DNA of 22,633 bases from Flavobacteriaceae bacterium UBA7433 (GTDB lineage Bacteria > Bacteroidota > Bacteroidia > Flavobacteriales > Flavobacteriaceae): assembly GCA_002477565.1 (NCBI GenBank), contig DLQL01000051.1, positions 1 to 22,633 of the forward strand, given 5' to 3'. The notes beneath the pieces were generated by a model. That model worked only from the letters and a program-made list of their open reading frames with translations, was not told the DNA's origin and made no database searches. This document shows, piece by piece, positions 14,552 to 22,633 of this stretch; the first letter of the stretch is position 1; the number at the start of each line of letters is the position of its first letter. Both the position numbers and the translations under genes were made by a program.

Positions 14552-17500
14552 TTATTTTGTCAACCACTCTTTGGCATTTACAAAAGCTTCCAACCAAGGG
14601 GAGACTTCGTCTTTTCTGTCTGTTGGGTAGTTTGCCCAATTCCATTGAAAAATAGAACGCTCGATATGTGGCATCATCACCAGATGACGTCCGTCTTTTG
14701 AAGCCATCATGGCAGTGTTGTAATCCGAACCGTTTGGATTGGCAGGGTAGCCCTCGTAACCATATGTACCAACAATTTGGTATTGGTCTTCTTCGTAGGG
14801 CAATTGGAATTTACCTTCTCCATGTGAAATCCAAACCCCCAGTGTGTTTCCGGCCAAAGATTGTAGCATGACGGAATTGTTTTCTTGAATTTTTACAGAC
14901 GTAAAGCTGCTTTCGTGTTTGTGGGATTCGTTGTGAACCATTTTTGGCATTGCTTCATGTCCTGGATAAAGCAAGCCCAATTCTACAAACAATTGACATC
15001 CGTTGCAAATCCCCAAAGACAAGGTGTCTTCTCTCTTAAAGAAATTATCCAAGGCTGTTTTTGCTTTTTCGTTGAACATAAAGGCTCCTGCCCATCCTTT
15101 GGCAGAACCGAGGACATCGGAGTTGGAAAAACCACCAACGGCACCGATGAATTGAATGTCTTCCAAGTTTTCACGACCCGAAATCAAATCGGTCATGTGC
15201 ACGTCTTTTACGTCAAAGCCTGCCAAGTACATCGCGTTGGCCATTTCTCTTTCGGAGTTGGATCCTTTTTCGCGAAGGATGGCGGCTTTTGGTCTTGGTT
15301 TTGACGGGTCTATTCGTGGAAGTTTTCCTGTGAAATTTGTCGGAAAAACAAATTCAAGTGCTTGGTCTTTGTAATTGTTAAAACGGGTCGTTGCCAAGCC
15401 GTTTGCGGTTTGTTTGTCGTCCAACAAGAAAGATGTGCCAAACCAAATATCACGGAGGTAGTCCACATTGAAGACTTCTGTTTGTTCTCCGTTTTGAAAG
15501 GTCACTTCATTGCTGCGAACGGCCTTTCCGATTGCTGTAAAGGCGACGCCATTGGCCTTTAAAATCCCTTCAATTTCTGCATCTGCCGATTGGATGATGA
15601 CCCCGCTGTTTTCTGCAAACAAGGCTTTGATGCTGTCTTTTTCCTTTAGCGCAGTGATGTCTATTTGTGCTCCTACATTTTTTTGAGCAAAACACATTTC
15701 CAAAATAGTGGTGATCATTCCCCCTGCAGAGATGTCATGTCCTGCTAAAATGCGGCCTTCTAAGATCAACTGTTGCAAGGTGTTGAAAGCTTTTTTAAAC
15801 TTTGCTACATCTTTGATGTCTGGACTCTTGCTTCCAATTCCTGAAGTCGCTTGAGCAAAGGACGAACCTCCAAGTTGGAAGGCATCGTTGGAAAAATCAA
15901 TGTAGTAGATTTTGTTGTCTGCATTTTTTTGAAATACAGGCTCCACTACTTTGTTGATGTCGCTGCAATGCCCTGCTGCTGATATGATCACGGTACCCGG
16001 AGCAATCACGTCTTCGTTTGGGTATTTTTGCTTCATCGAAAGGGAGTCTTTTCCCGTAGGGATGTTGATGCCCAATTCGATGGCAAAGTTAGATACTGCT
16101 TCGACAGCATTGTACAAGCGCGCATCTTCTCCTTCGTTTTTACAAGGCCACATCCAGTTCGCAGAAAGGGATACAGATTCCAGTTGGTTTTCCAAAGGAG
16201 CCCATACCAAGTTGGTCAAAGATTCTGCAATGGCATTACGAGAACCTGCGGCTTCGTCGATCAAACTCGCAACGGGCGCATGCCCAATACTGGTAGCGAC
16301 GCCTTCTTTTCCATTGAAGTCCAAGGCCATGACAGCAACGTCATTCAAAGGCAATTGCAAAGGGCCTGCACATTGTTGTTTGGCTACTTTACCACCGACA
16401 CAGCGGTCTACTTTGTTGGTCAACCAATCTTTGCATGCCACTGCTTCTAATTGCAAGACATTTTCCAAATATTCGTGTACCAGTTCCTGAGTGTAGTGCA
16501 GTGCTTTGTAGTTTCTCACAACGGTTTTGTCTGTCAAAACTGTTTTTGGAGAGCTTCCAAACATATCGTTCATCGCCAAGTCCATCGGCTTTTCTTCAGT
16601 TGTACGAGATTGAAAGGTAAACTGGTCATCAGAAGTGACTTCTCCTACTGCATACATTGGGGACCGTTCTCTGTCAGCGACTCGTTTCAAATAGGCCACA
16701 TCTTTTTCGTGAATGACCAACCCCATTCGTTCTTGAGATTCGTTTCCGATAATTTCTTTTGCGGATAGGGTAGGGTCTCCGACGGGCAACTTGTCCAAGT
16801 CGATGTTTCCTCCGGTGTCTTCAACCAATTCGGACAGGCAGTTTAAATGTCCACCGGCACCATGATCGTGAATGGAGACAATAGGGTTGAGTTCACTTTC
16901 TACCATTCCACGTATGGCATTGGCAGCACGTTTTTGCATTTCTGGATTGGAGCGTTGCACGGCATTCAGCTCTATTTGACTGTCCATGCCTCCGGTGTCT
17001 GCAGATGAAACGGCAGCACCCCCCATTCCAATTCGGTAGTTGTCTCCACCGAGAATGACAATTTTGTCGCCCTCTTGGGGACAATCTTTTATAGCTTGTT
17101 CTGCTTTTCCGTAACCAATCCCTCCGGCTTGCATGATCACTTTGTCAAAGCCCAATTTTCGTGCTTCTGAACTTGTCAAGTTCTCGGTACTTTCGTCGTG
17201 TTCAAAGGTCAACAAAGATCCTGAGATCAAGGGTTGCCCAAATTTGTTTCCAAAATCGGAAGCTCCGTTGGAAGCTTTGACGAGTATGTCCATCGGTGTT
17301 TGGTACAACCAATCGCGTTCGTCCATGGTTTCCCAAGGCCTGTTTTTTGAAAGGCGGGAGTAAGAAGTCATGTAGACGGCTGTTCCTGCCAAAGGCAAAG
17401 AACCTTTTCCTCCTGCCAGTCGGTCTCTGATTTCTCCTCCCGAACCAGTGGCAGCACCGTTGAAAGGTTCTACAGTGGTCGGAAAGTTGTGGGTTTCTGC

Positions 17501-18229
17501 TTTGAGAGAAATGACGGAATTGAAATCTTTGTTTTCGTAGTAATCGGGCTTGTCTGCTGATTTGGGAGCAAACTGCGTTACTTTGGGTCCTTTGACAAAA
17601 GCCACATTGTCTTTGTAGGCAGATACAATCCCGTTGGGGTGTGTTTCTGATGTCTTTCGGATCATTTTAAACAAGGAGTTTTCTTTTTCTTCTCCATTGA
17701 TGACAAAAGTTCCGTTGAATATTTTATGGCGGCAGTGTTCTGAATTGATCTGAGAAAAACCAAATACTTCCGAGTCTGTTAGTTTTCGATTAATTTTAGC
17801 AGACATGCCTTCTAAGTAGGCAACTTCTTCGTCGCTCAAAGAGAGTCCTTCTTGCCGGTTGAAAACAGCAATGTCTTCAATTTCTAAAACTGCTTTGGGT
17901 TGAGTGTTGATCGTGAAAAGTTCTTGATTCAATCCTGAATAAAGCACTTGCAACATGGGGTCAAACACAGCGTCTTTGTTGTCTACTTTTGTAAATTCTT
18001 CAATTCTTGAGATCCCATCAATACTCATGTTTTGAGTAATTTCAACAGCGTTGGTGCTCCATGGAGTGATCATTTCTTTGCGAGGACCAATAAAAAATCC
18101 TTCGAGCGAAGTTTGTTCGATTTGTACTGCATTCCCAAACAGCCAAAGGAGTTTTTGAATGTTTTCTGAAGAAATTTCTTTGGATTCGACGGCAAAAACG
18201 GTTGCATTTTTTTGGAAAAATAGAAGCAT
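14552..18229 (-). CDS. purL: Phosphoribosylformylglycinamidine synthase (FGAM synthetase), long single-chain form
   Basis: A 1225-residue enzyme of de novo purine synthesis, converting FGAR, ATP and glutamine to FGAM. It is the large fused type found in E. coli (about 1295 residues), in which PurS-like, PurL synthetase and PurQ glutaminase parts are one chain. Visible landmarks include FSQINSEHCRHKIFNG, LKAETHNFPTTVEPFNGAATGSGGEIRD and DHGAGGHLNCLSELVE in the synthetase core, and NIPTGKDSLSMKQKY in the second half. The C-terminal class I glutaminase begins KPRPKAAILREKGSNSE, has nucleophile Cys1078 in GICNGCQLF, and shows the triad partners in ISHGEGKF and MPHIERSIFQW. It is monocistronic by appearance: own -7 box upstream, strong terminator downstream. 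No other pur gene is adjacent except purB about 3 kb upstream on the same strand. Confidence 0.98.
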   Translation of the reverse strand: MLLFFQKNATVFAVESKEISSENIQKLLWLFGNAVQIEQTSLEGFFIGPRKEMITPWSTNAVEITQNMSIDGISRIEEFTKVDNKDAVFDPMLQVLYSGLNQELFTINTQPKAVLEIEDIAVFNRQEGLSLSDEEVAYLEGMSAKINRKLTDSEVFGFSQINSEHCRHKIFNGTFVINGEEKENSLFKMIRKTSETHPNGIVSAYKDNVAFVKGPKVTQFAPKSADKPDYYENKDFNSVISLKAETHNFPTTVEPFNGAATGSGGEIRDRLAGGKGSLPLAGTAVYMTSYSRLSKNRPWETMDERDWLYQTPMDILVKASNGASDFGNKFGQPLISGSLLTFEHDESTENLTSSEARKLGFDKVIMQAGGIGYGKAEQAIKDCPQEGDKIVILGGDNYRIGMGGAAVSSADTGGMDSQIELNAVQRSNPEMQKRAANAIRGMVESELNPIVSIHDHGAGGHLNCLSELVEDTGGNIDLDKLPVGDPTLSAKEIIGNESQERMGLVIHEKDVAYLKRVADRERSPMYAVGEVTSDDQFTFQSRTTEEKPMDLAMNDMFGSSPKTVLTDKTVVRNYKALHYTQELVHEYLENVLQLEAVACKDWLTNKVDRCVGGKVAKQQCAGPLQLPLNDVAVMALDFNGKEGVATSIGHAPVASLIDEAAGSRNAIAESLTNLVWAPLENQLESVSLSANWMWPCKNEGEDARLYNAVEAVSNFAIELGINIPTGKDSLSMKQKYPNEDVIAPGTVIISAAGHCSDINKVVEPVFQKNADNKIYYIDFSNDAFQLGGSSFAQATSGIGSKSPDIKDVAKFKKAFNTLQQLILEGRILAGHDISAGGMITTILEMCFAQKNVGAQIDITALKEKDSIKALFAENSGVIIQSADAEIEGILKANGVAFTAIGKAVRSNEVTFQNGEQTEVFNVDYLRDIWFGTSFLLDDKQTANGLATTRFNNYKDQALEFVFPTNFTGKLPRIDPSKPRPKAAILREKGSNSEREMANAMYLAGFDVKDVHMTDLISGRENLEDIQFIGAVGGFSNSDVLGSAKGWAGAFMFNEKAKTALDNFFKREDTLSLGICNGCQLFVELGLLYPGHEAMPKMVHNESHKHESSFTSVKIQENNSVMLQSLAGNTLGVWISHGEGKFQLPYEEDQYQIVGTYGYEGYPANPNGSDYNTAMMASKDGRHLVMMPHIERSIFQWNWANYPTDRKDEVSPWLEAFVNAKEWLTK

Positions 18230-18276
18230 CTATGTGTTTTTTGAACGGTTGAGTATGGGTTGTTAAATCGAAAACG

Positions 18277-18284
18277 CAAAATTA
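18277..18284 (-). promoter_or_regulatory. Candidate -7 promoter box of purL
   Basis: TAATTTTG on the minus strand, about 48 bases before the purL ATG. A CTG (18303-18305, minus strand) sits 18 bases further upstream, in the place of the -33 TTG with one mismatch. I saw no purine-riboswitch-like fold in the short leader. Confidence 0.5.
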
Positions 18285-18414
18285 ATAAAAATAGTTGAAG
18301 AACAGTTGCTTTAATTCTACTTATGAGGGCTTTTGTCTTTTGAAAAAAAAACGGATGACAACTGAGTTTTGGGCAGTCTGTTTTTTGAAGAAACCGAGGT
18401 GTTTCAAGTGCTTT

Positions 18415-19680
18415 TTATAAGGGTGCTTGTTTTTTTGTCAAATAAAAGTGTTTGGTCAGAAGGGCAAACAAACAGAGAAAGAGCAGCATTCCAAAAAGTG
18501 CGTAAAAAGGTGTCAGTTTTGCTTGGATCCATTTTCCGAAGGGAAGCCCTAAAAAACCTTCGTAAAGGAGCACCACATGTGCGACATAGACAAACAAGGT
18601 GTTTTGTCCTATGGCATGAAACAACTGGGCATTCCATCCCACTCCTTTTGCGAGGAGCAAGGCGAGGGGAACGAAGAACAACAGGTAGCTATAGGCAGTA
18701 GGCATGGGGTATTCCCAAAGGAGCAACAGCAAGATCCAGCATCCTATGGAAGCAAATAAAACAGTGTTTTTAGGAGTGGAAAAGGAAGTGGACCTGTGTA
18801 TTTCTTTTAGGCCTGTTTCGAGAAGTAGCACCGTTGAGATGACCAAAAACACTTGGCCTACTCGGTTCATTTCATAGACGTATTGAATGGCTTCCAATCC
18901 CATGAACGCGGTAAACCGTTGTAAAAAAACCATGAGATTGTAATTGAATGAAATCAAAAGTACCCCAGCAGTGGCCAAGATTCCAGCAAAGAGCAAATGG
19001 CTGGTTTGCTTTTCAAACCGGTAAGTGATGCTGCCCAAAAAACCACCCATAAAAACAAATCCTGCCCATGGAAACAAGGGGAATACAGACCTGTTTCGGC
19101 TGAGGTCTCTGCTAGTAATCAAAATGTTTTCTACAAATTTAGGCAGGCCTGTGTACTCCAGATTCAACAGGGTAGGCGTACCTAAAAACACAGCGATTCC
19201 CAAAACAAATAAAAGCAACCCCAAAGGGATTTTTAAAAAGTAAGTTTTGAACAAGTAAATGCAAACGATGAGGATCAAAGAGCTTCCGATGCATTGCAAC
19301 ACGTGAAAAATCGAAAACAAATCTGTAAATAAGGGGATTCCTGAAAAAAAGACCTTGTACAGTTTTAGTTGCAACAAGTAGCCAAGTAACAAAAGAAGAG
19401 TTCCTCTTTTGACACCTTTTTTCAAACGCTTGTTTTGAAAGCCTTTGTTTTTGTCTTTCAGCAACAAGTAGGTGAAAATCAATCCAGAGATGGTAAAGAA
19501 TACAGGGGCTGTGAGGCCTCTGGAAAATTTCCACAGTGCGTAAATTGGATTGTTGTCATCTCGGTATACAGGCAAAAGGCTGTGGGTAATAAAATGACCT
19601 TCCAACATCAGCAAAATGGCAATCGACCTCAGGGAGTCGATAAAGGTCAGTCGTATTGTATGTTTTTTATGTGGAGTCAT
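18415..19680 (-). CDS. DUF1624 / heparan-alpha-glucosaminide N-acetyltransferase-like membrane protein
   Basis: A 421-residue inner-membrane protein with about ten hydrophobic segments. The N-terminal signature RLTFIDSLRSIAILLMLEGHFI, with His29 at the end of the first membrane helix, and SRGLTAPVFFTISGLIFTYLL are typical of the DUF1624 family, related to lysosomal HGSNAT and the YeiB group. These proteins are thought to move acyl (acetyl) groups across the membrane onto sugars or other external acceptors; His29 would be the candidate active residue. The acceptor here is unknown; a cell-envelope glycan is a reasonable guess. It starts 34 bases downstream of terC on the same strand, with no terminator between, so the lipoprotein, terC and this gene may form one operon. 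No clear T-tract terminator was found after it. Confidence 0.85.
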   Translation of the reverse strand: MTPHKKHTIRLTFIDSLRSIAILLMLEGHFITHSLLPVYRDDNNPIYALWKFSRGLTAPVFFTISGLIFTYLLLKDKNKGFQNKRLKKGVKRGTLLLLLGYLLQLKLYKVFFSGIPLFTDLFSIFHVLQCIGSSLILIVCIYLFKTYFLKIPLGLLLFVLGIAVFLGTPTLLNLEYTGLPKFVENILITSRDLSRNRSVFPLFPWAGFVFMGGFLGSITYRFEKQTSHLLFAGILATAGVLLISFNYNLMVFLQRFTAFMGLEAIQYVYEMNRVGQVFLVISTVLLLETGLKEIHRSTSFSTPKNTVLFASIGCWILLLLLWEYPMPTAYSYLLFFVPLALLLAKGVGWNAQLFHAIGQNTLFVYVAHVVLLYEGFLGLPFGKWIQAKLTPFYALFGMLLFLCLFALLTKHFYLTKKQAPL

Positions 19681-19714
19681 TTTAAAATTAAAGACACAGC
19701 GCGTTTGAATGCCT

Positions 19715-20485
19715 TTAGGATTTTGGTTTTCTGATTTTCATATTGAGCGCCTCTACGCCCAACGAAAATGCAATTGCAAAATACAAATACCCTTTTGGGA
19801 TGGCTCCAATCTGTTGTTCAAATACTTTGGTGTGGGCAAGGTGAGCAGCTTCGGTGATCAACATAAACCCGATCAAAATTAAGAACGAAAGCGCCAACAT
19901 TTGAACCGTTGGATGGGTATTGACAAATTTTCCTACCGGTGCAGCAAATACCATCATGATGATCATGGAAACGATGACTGCAGTAATCATAATTGCCAAG
20001 GCGCCGTCAATGCCATTGGTCATTCCGACAGCAGTCAAAACGGAATCAAAGGAAAATACGATGTCGATCATTACAATTTGTAAAATGATTTTGGAAAAAG
20101 AAGCAGTAGCTTTTGGTTTTTCAGCGGTATCTTCTTCGTTTCCTTCTACTTTGTGGTGGATTTCACGTGTACTCTTATAGAGCAAAAACAAACCACCACC
20201 AAAAAGGATGACACTTTGACCTGTAATGTCTGTTGAGATCCAACTGTTGTCGATATGCAACAGAACAGCATTCATCGAAATCAAATAAGAGATCCCCATC
20301 AACAAGAAAATGCGAAACGCCATGGCGAGTAAAAGACCCAATTGACTGGCTTTTTTCTGTTGGTTTTGAGGGAGTTTTGAAGTGGCGATAGAAATAAAAA
20401 TGATGTTGTCAATTCCCAAGATGATTTCTAGAAAAGTCAGGGTGAGCAATGCGACCAAAGTGTCTGTTTGTGCAAAAATTTCCAT
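19715..20485 (-). CDS. TerC-family integral membrane protein
   Basis: A 256-residue membrane protein with about seven hydrophobic segments. Both TerC signatures are present: FLEIILGIDNIIFI (Glu20, Asp26, Asn27) in the first helix and MIDIVFSFDSVLTAVGM (Asp141, Asp147) after a charged loop (about 110-128). In characterised relatives these acidic intramembrane residues bind metal, and several TerC/Alx proteins export manganese or help load secreted enzymes; the name comes from tellurite resistance, which is unlikely to be the main task. No other ter genes are nearby. Translation begins only 3 bases after the stop of the upstream lipoprotein gene, so they are surely co-transcribed. No yybP-ykoY manganese riboswitch was recognised upstream. 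Confidence 0.93.
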   Translation of the reverse strand: MEIFAQTDTLVALLTLTFLEIILGIDNIIFISIATSKLPQNQQKKASQLGLLLAMAFRIFLLMGISYLISMNAVLLHIDNSWISTDITGQSVILFGGGLFLLYKSTREIHHKVEGNEEDTAEKPKATASFSKIILQIVMIDIVFSFDSVLTAVGMTNGIDGALAIMITAVIVSMIIMMVFAAPVGKFVNTHPTVQMLALSFLILIGFMLITEAAHLAHTKVFEQQIGAIPKGYLYFAIAFSLGVEALNMKIRKPKS

Positions 20486-20488
20486 GGT

Positions 20489-20893
20489 TTATTTTTTTAG
20501 AGCCTCTTTGTTTGAGCGTTTGTAAACGATTCCTTTTTGTTCAAAATTGGAGTAGCCAATTTTAGCAACAAAATCGTAGCGGTTTTTTTCGATGTTGGTG
20601 ATTTTAACATGAATGCTGCTTTTGTCCAAGTTGGTTTTGGGGTGCAACATCTTCAAGGTGTACTTGAAGTTGTTTTGCCATTCGATTTGAAGCGTGTCTG
20701 TGCGGTCTTCGTAGATTTCTATCTGCAGACTGTCCTTTCGGATAAGGATTGTTTTGGAATAGCCATTTCCTTCAGGAATTTCAAAAGTTCCTTCCCGAAA
20801 CTGAAAAGCATCTTTGAAAACAGGGTTTTTTTTACAGGACAAGAAAAACAAGCTTCCGATTCCCAAACATACAATTAAAACTTTTTTGGTCAT
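20489..20893 (-). CDS. Small lipoprotein of unknown function, operon partner of terC
   Basis: A 134-residue predicted lipoprotein. The ATG at 20893 gives a lipoprotein signal, MTKKVLIVCLGIGSLFFLSC with Cys20 followed by KK; the longer in-frame start at 20944 would place an extra hydrophobic stretch before it and is rejected. The mature part (about 114 residues) looks beta-rich: FREGTFEIP, TILIRKDSLQIEIYE, DTLQIEWQNNFKYTLKML and FVAKIGYSNFEQKGIVYK. I recall similar small flavobacterial proteins beside TerC, sometimes misnamed 'DNA topoisomerase IV'; that name has no support here. Three bases separate it from terC, so it probably works with TerC at the envelope or shares its regulation. Confidence 0.85.
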   Translation of the reverse strand: MTKKVLIVCLGIGSLFFLSCKKNPVFKDAFQFREGTFEIPEGNGYSKTILIRKDSLQIEIYEDRTDTLQIEWQNNFKYTLKMLHPKTNLDKSSIHVKITNIEKNRYDFVAKIGYSNFEQKGIVYKRSNKEALKK

Positions 20894-20926
20894 GTGGGTA
20901 AAAATAAGCAAAAACAGAGAAAAGAG

Positions 20927-20946
20927 TTTTGTTTGGGTAAACAAAA
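20927..20946. repeat. 8-bp perfect inverted repeat in the purB-lipoprotein gap
   Basis: TTTTGTTT (20927-20934) and AAACAAAA (20939-20946) flank GGGT. It lies 34 bases upstream of the lipoprotein ATG and about 90 bases after purB ends. It could be an operator of the lipoprotein-terC unit or a weak terminator for purB (minus strand: stem, then CTCTTTTC). Its low GC content argues against an efficient terminator. Confidence 0.45.
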
Positions 20947-21037
20947 ATCACAGGTTGACAAGGAGGGCTGTGCAAAGCACTTTCTCTTTCAGGGTATTGA
21001 TCCGTCAGTAGCCAAACATCCAAGTTGGGAGCGTGTC

Positions 21038-22381
21038 TTAAATCCCCGTGTAATTGCTCGGAGTGATTGCTTTGAGTTCTGTTTTGATCGCAGCTGCTAC
21101 TTCCAAGGTGTCAATAAAGTTTGCAATAGACTTCTGGTTGATTTTCTCGTTGGTTCTTGTCAGTCCTTTGAGGGCTTCGTAAGGGTTTGGGTAGGCTTCT
21201 CTTCTCAAAATGGTTTGAATGGCTTCTGCAACTACTGCCCAGTTGTTTTCCAAATCGCTTTCAAAGGCTTCTCTGTTGAGTAGCAATTTGTTCAATCCTT
21301 TGAGGGTAGATGCAAATCCGATCATGGTGTGTGCAATCGGCACACCGACATTGCGAAGTACAGTAGAATCTGTCAAATCCCGTTGCAAACGAGACAAGGG
21401 AAGTTTGGCTGCTAAATGCGCAAACAATGCGTTGGCGAGGCCCATGTTTCCTTCAGAGTTTTCAAAATCAATTGGGTTGACTTTGTGCGGCATGGCAGAA
21501 GAACCCACTTCTCCCGCTTTTATTTTTTGTTTGAAGTAATTGCTTGAAATATAGGTCCAGATGTCTCTGTCTAAATCGACAATGATGGTATTGATGCGTT
21601 TCAAAGCGTCAAAAATACTTGCCAAATGATCGTAGTGTTCGATTTGAGTAGTTGGGAAGGAATGGTGCAATTCGAGGATGTTTTCAACAAAATGCGTTCC
21701 AAAAGCTTTCCAATCAATGTTGGGGTAGGCAACTTTGTGTGCGTTGTAATTTCCTGTAGCGCCACCAAATTTGGCTGCATGTGGGGTGTTTTGTAAATGC
21801 TGTACTTGTTGGTTGATCCGTTCTACAAAAACAAACAGTTCTTTTCCCAATCGTGTAGGAGAGGCGGGTTGTCCATGGGTGCGAGCCAACATAGGAACTT
21901 CTTCCCATTCTTCAGAGAGATCGGCCAACCTCGCTGTAAGCTGGTCTAGTTTTGGGTAGTACACTTCTTCCAAAGAGTCTTTGATCGAGAGTGGAATGGC
22001 AGTGTTGTTGATGTCTTGAGAGGTCAAACCAAAATGAATGAATTCTTTGTATGCATTCAGATTCAAAGCGTCAAATTTCTCTTTGATAAAGTATTCTACT
22101 GCTTTGACATCGTGGTTGGTGACACTTTCAATCTCTTTTATTTTTGTGGCATCTGTATCCGAAAATGAGAGGTAGATGTTTCTAAGAGCCGGAAACAAAG
22201 TAGTGTCAAAATCCGCCAATTGGGGCAAAGGGATTTCGCAAAGCGCAATAAAGTATTCGATTTCAACTTTTACGCGGTATTTGATCAAAGCTGCTTCCGA
22301 ATAGTAGGCAGCCAACGATTCAACTTTTCCTCGATACCTTCCATCAATGGGTGAGATGGCATTCAAACTTGATAATGACAT
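21038..22381 (-). CDS. purB: Adenylosuccinate lyase
   Basis: A 447-residue enzyme of the fumarase/aspartase superfamily that acts twice in purine metabolism, splitting SAICAR to AICAR and adenylosuccinate to AMP, releasing fumarate each time. It begins LNAISPIDGRYRGKVESLAAYYSEAALIKYRVKVE, carries FGLTSQDINNTA, the active-site His segment ARTHGQPASPT, and the superfamily signature GSSAMPHKVNPIDFENSEGN with its flexible-loop Ser. The length fits the E. coli-like form (456). The ATG at 22381 gives the family N-terminus; the in-frame ATG at 22459 is rejected because two TAnnTTTG boxes lie between them. It is the first gene on the minus strand of the purB-to-purL block; a 144-base gap separates it from the lipoprotein gene. 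Confidence 0.97.
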   Translation of the reverse strand: MSLSSLNAISPIDGRYRGKVESLAAYYSEAALIKYRVKVEIEYFIALCEIPLPQLADFDTTLFPALRNIYLSFSDTDATKIKEIESVTNHDVKAVEYFIKEKFDALNLNAYKEFIHFGLTSQDINNTAIPLSIKDSLEEVYYPKLDQLTARLADLSEEWEEVPMLARTHGQPASPTRLGKELFVFVERINQQVQHLQNTPHAAKFGGATGNYNAHKVAYPNIDWKAFGTHFVENILELHHSFPTTQIEHYDHLASIFDALKRINTIIVDLDRDIWTYISSNYFKQKIKAGEVGSSAMPHKVNPIDFENSEGNMGLANALFAHLAAKLPLSRLQRDLTDSTVLRNVGVPIAHTMIGFASTLKGLNKLLLNREAFESDLENNWAVVAEAIQTILRREAYPNPYEALKGLTRTNEKINQKSIANFIDTLEVAAAIKTELKAITPSNYTGI

Positions 22382-22403
22382 TGTTTTGTATTGAAATGAA
22401 GTG

Positions 22404-22442
22404 CAAAAATACACAAATCTAAAGAAATAAATGCCTCTCAAT
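22404..22442 (-). promoter_or_regulatory. purB promoter (TTG -17 bp- TAGATTTG), plus a second -7 box
   Basis: On the minus strand ATTG (22442-22439) is followed after 17 bases by TAGATTTG (22421-22414), a complete Bacteroidota-type -33/-7 pair. A second full -7 match, TATTTTTG (22411-22404), lies closer to the ATG at 22381. This is the best promoter in the window. Confidence 0.6.
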
Positions 22443-22540
22443 GGAGAAAGTTGAGACATGAGTAGCAGTCGATGGCTTTGTTTTTAGGAATTTAAAAAAA
22501 GACACTGCCTCCAATTGACAATTTGATATTTAACAAGTTT

Positions 22541-22621
22541 TTTTCAACAATTTGTGAGTCAAATGTTGTTGAAAATTATTTAGAATCCCCTTTTGAGATT
22601 CTATCTAAAATAGTATTTTAG
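22541..22621. repeat. Three consecutive inverted repeats at the window's right edge
   Basis: Three perfect inverted repeats follow each other within 81 bases: TTTTCAACAA/TTGTTGAAAA (22541-22550, 22566-22575), TAGAATC/GATTCTA (22581-22587, 22597-22603) and CTAAAATA/TATTTTAG (22605-22612, 22614-22621). None has a clean T-tract after it. No reading frame of note crosses the stretch from 22443 to the edge. Confidence 0.55.
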
Positions 22622-22633
22622 CGACACTTCAAG

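Noticed and set aside
15951..16490. 179-codon plus-strand open frame inside purL
   Set aside because: Antisense shadow of a clear essential gene; no independent start signal or recognisable motif.
20832..21023. 63-codon minus-strand ORF after purB
   Set aside because: Overlaps the lipoprotein start out of frame, has no start signal, and shows no protein-like conservation pattern that I recognise.
20894..21037. yybP-ykoY-type manganese riboswitch upstream of the terC unit
   Set aside because: I could find none of its conserved junction structure; only a simple AT-rich palindrome is present.
22382..22459. 26-residue N-terminal extension of PurB
   Set aside because: Contains the -33/-7 promoter of purB; PurB proteins start near LNAISPIDGRY.
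1..22633. CRISPR array, prophage, insertion sequence, defence or toxin-antitoxin system
   Set aside because: No regularly spaced direct repeats, transposase, integrase, or paired small toxin/antitoxin genes were seen on either strand.

Overview
The window reads as ordinary chromosomal backbone of a member of the Bacteroidota, most likely class Flavobacteriia. Signs seen in the sequence are AT-rich gaps, A-rich stretches in place of Shine-Dalgarno sites, a recurring TAnnTTTG box (the Bacteroidota -7 element) just upstream of many starts, a secreted subtilase with a type IX secretion C-terminal tail, and short-leader lipoproteins. I saw no rRNA, tRNA, CRISPR array, transposase, integrase or phage gene.

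Layout. 1-3816 (+): 3' part of lon, a T9SS-exported S8 peptidase, and an FMN-dependent nitronate monooxygenase/FabK-like enzyme. 3852-5939 (-): an alpha/beta hydrolase and the tRNA methylthiotransferase mtaB. 6072-7694 (+): a lone oligopeptide-binding lipoprotein. 7768-9377 (-): a cold-shock protein and an RhlE-type DEAD-box helicase. 9570-11669 (+): kdsB overlapping a HAD phosphatase, then two small conserved-looking proteins, each with its own -7 box. 11709-14242 (-): oxyR, a variant PlsC-like acyltransferase and a CoA-pyrophosphatase-like NUDIX protein. 14243-14551: a gap holding a decayed N-terminal piece of a tag-type DNA glycosylase and the purL terminator. 14552-22381 (-): purL, a DUF1624/HGSNAT-like membrane acyltransferase, a TerC-family membrane protein, a small lipoprotein and purB. 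The last 250 bases are non-coding and rich in inverted repeats.

Functionally this is housekeeping: protein quality control (Lon), two steps of purine synthesis (PurL, PurB, far apart and separately transcribed), CMP-Kdo supply for LPS (KdsB), tRNA modification (MtaB), RNA unfolding in the cold (Csp plus DEAD helicase) and peroxide sensing (OxyR, with both redox cysteines). Strong stem-loop/T-tract terminators follow lon, the 88-residue gene, the 67-residue gene and purL; one two-way terminator lies between the peptide-binding lipoprotein and csp.

I found no convincing new multi-gene system. The points most worth a second look are the tag pseudogene remnant in the purL-NUDIX gap, the kdsB/HAD overlap (a possible non-orthologous Kdo-8-phosphate phosphatase), the acyltransferase with altered catalytic motifs, a palindrome covering a promoter, and the inverted-repeat cluster at the right edge.
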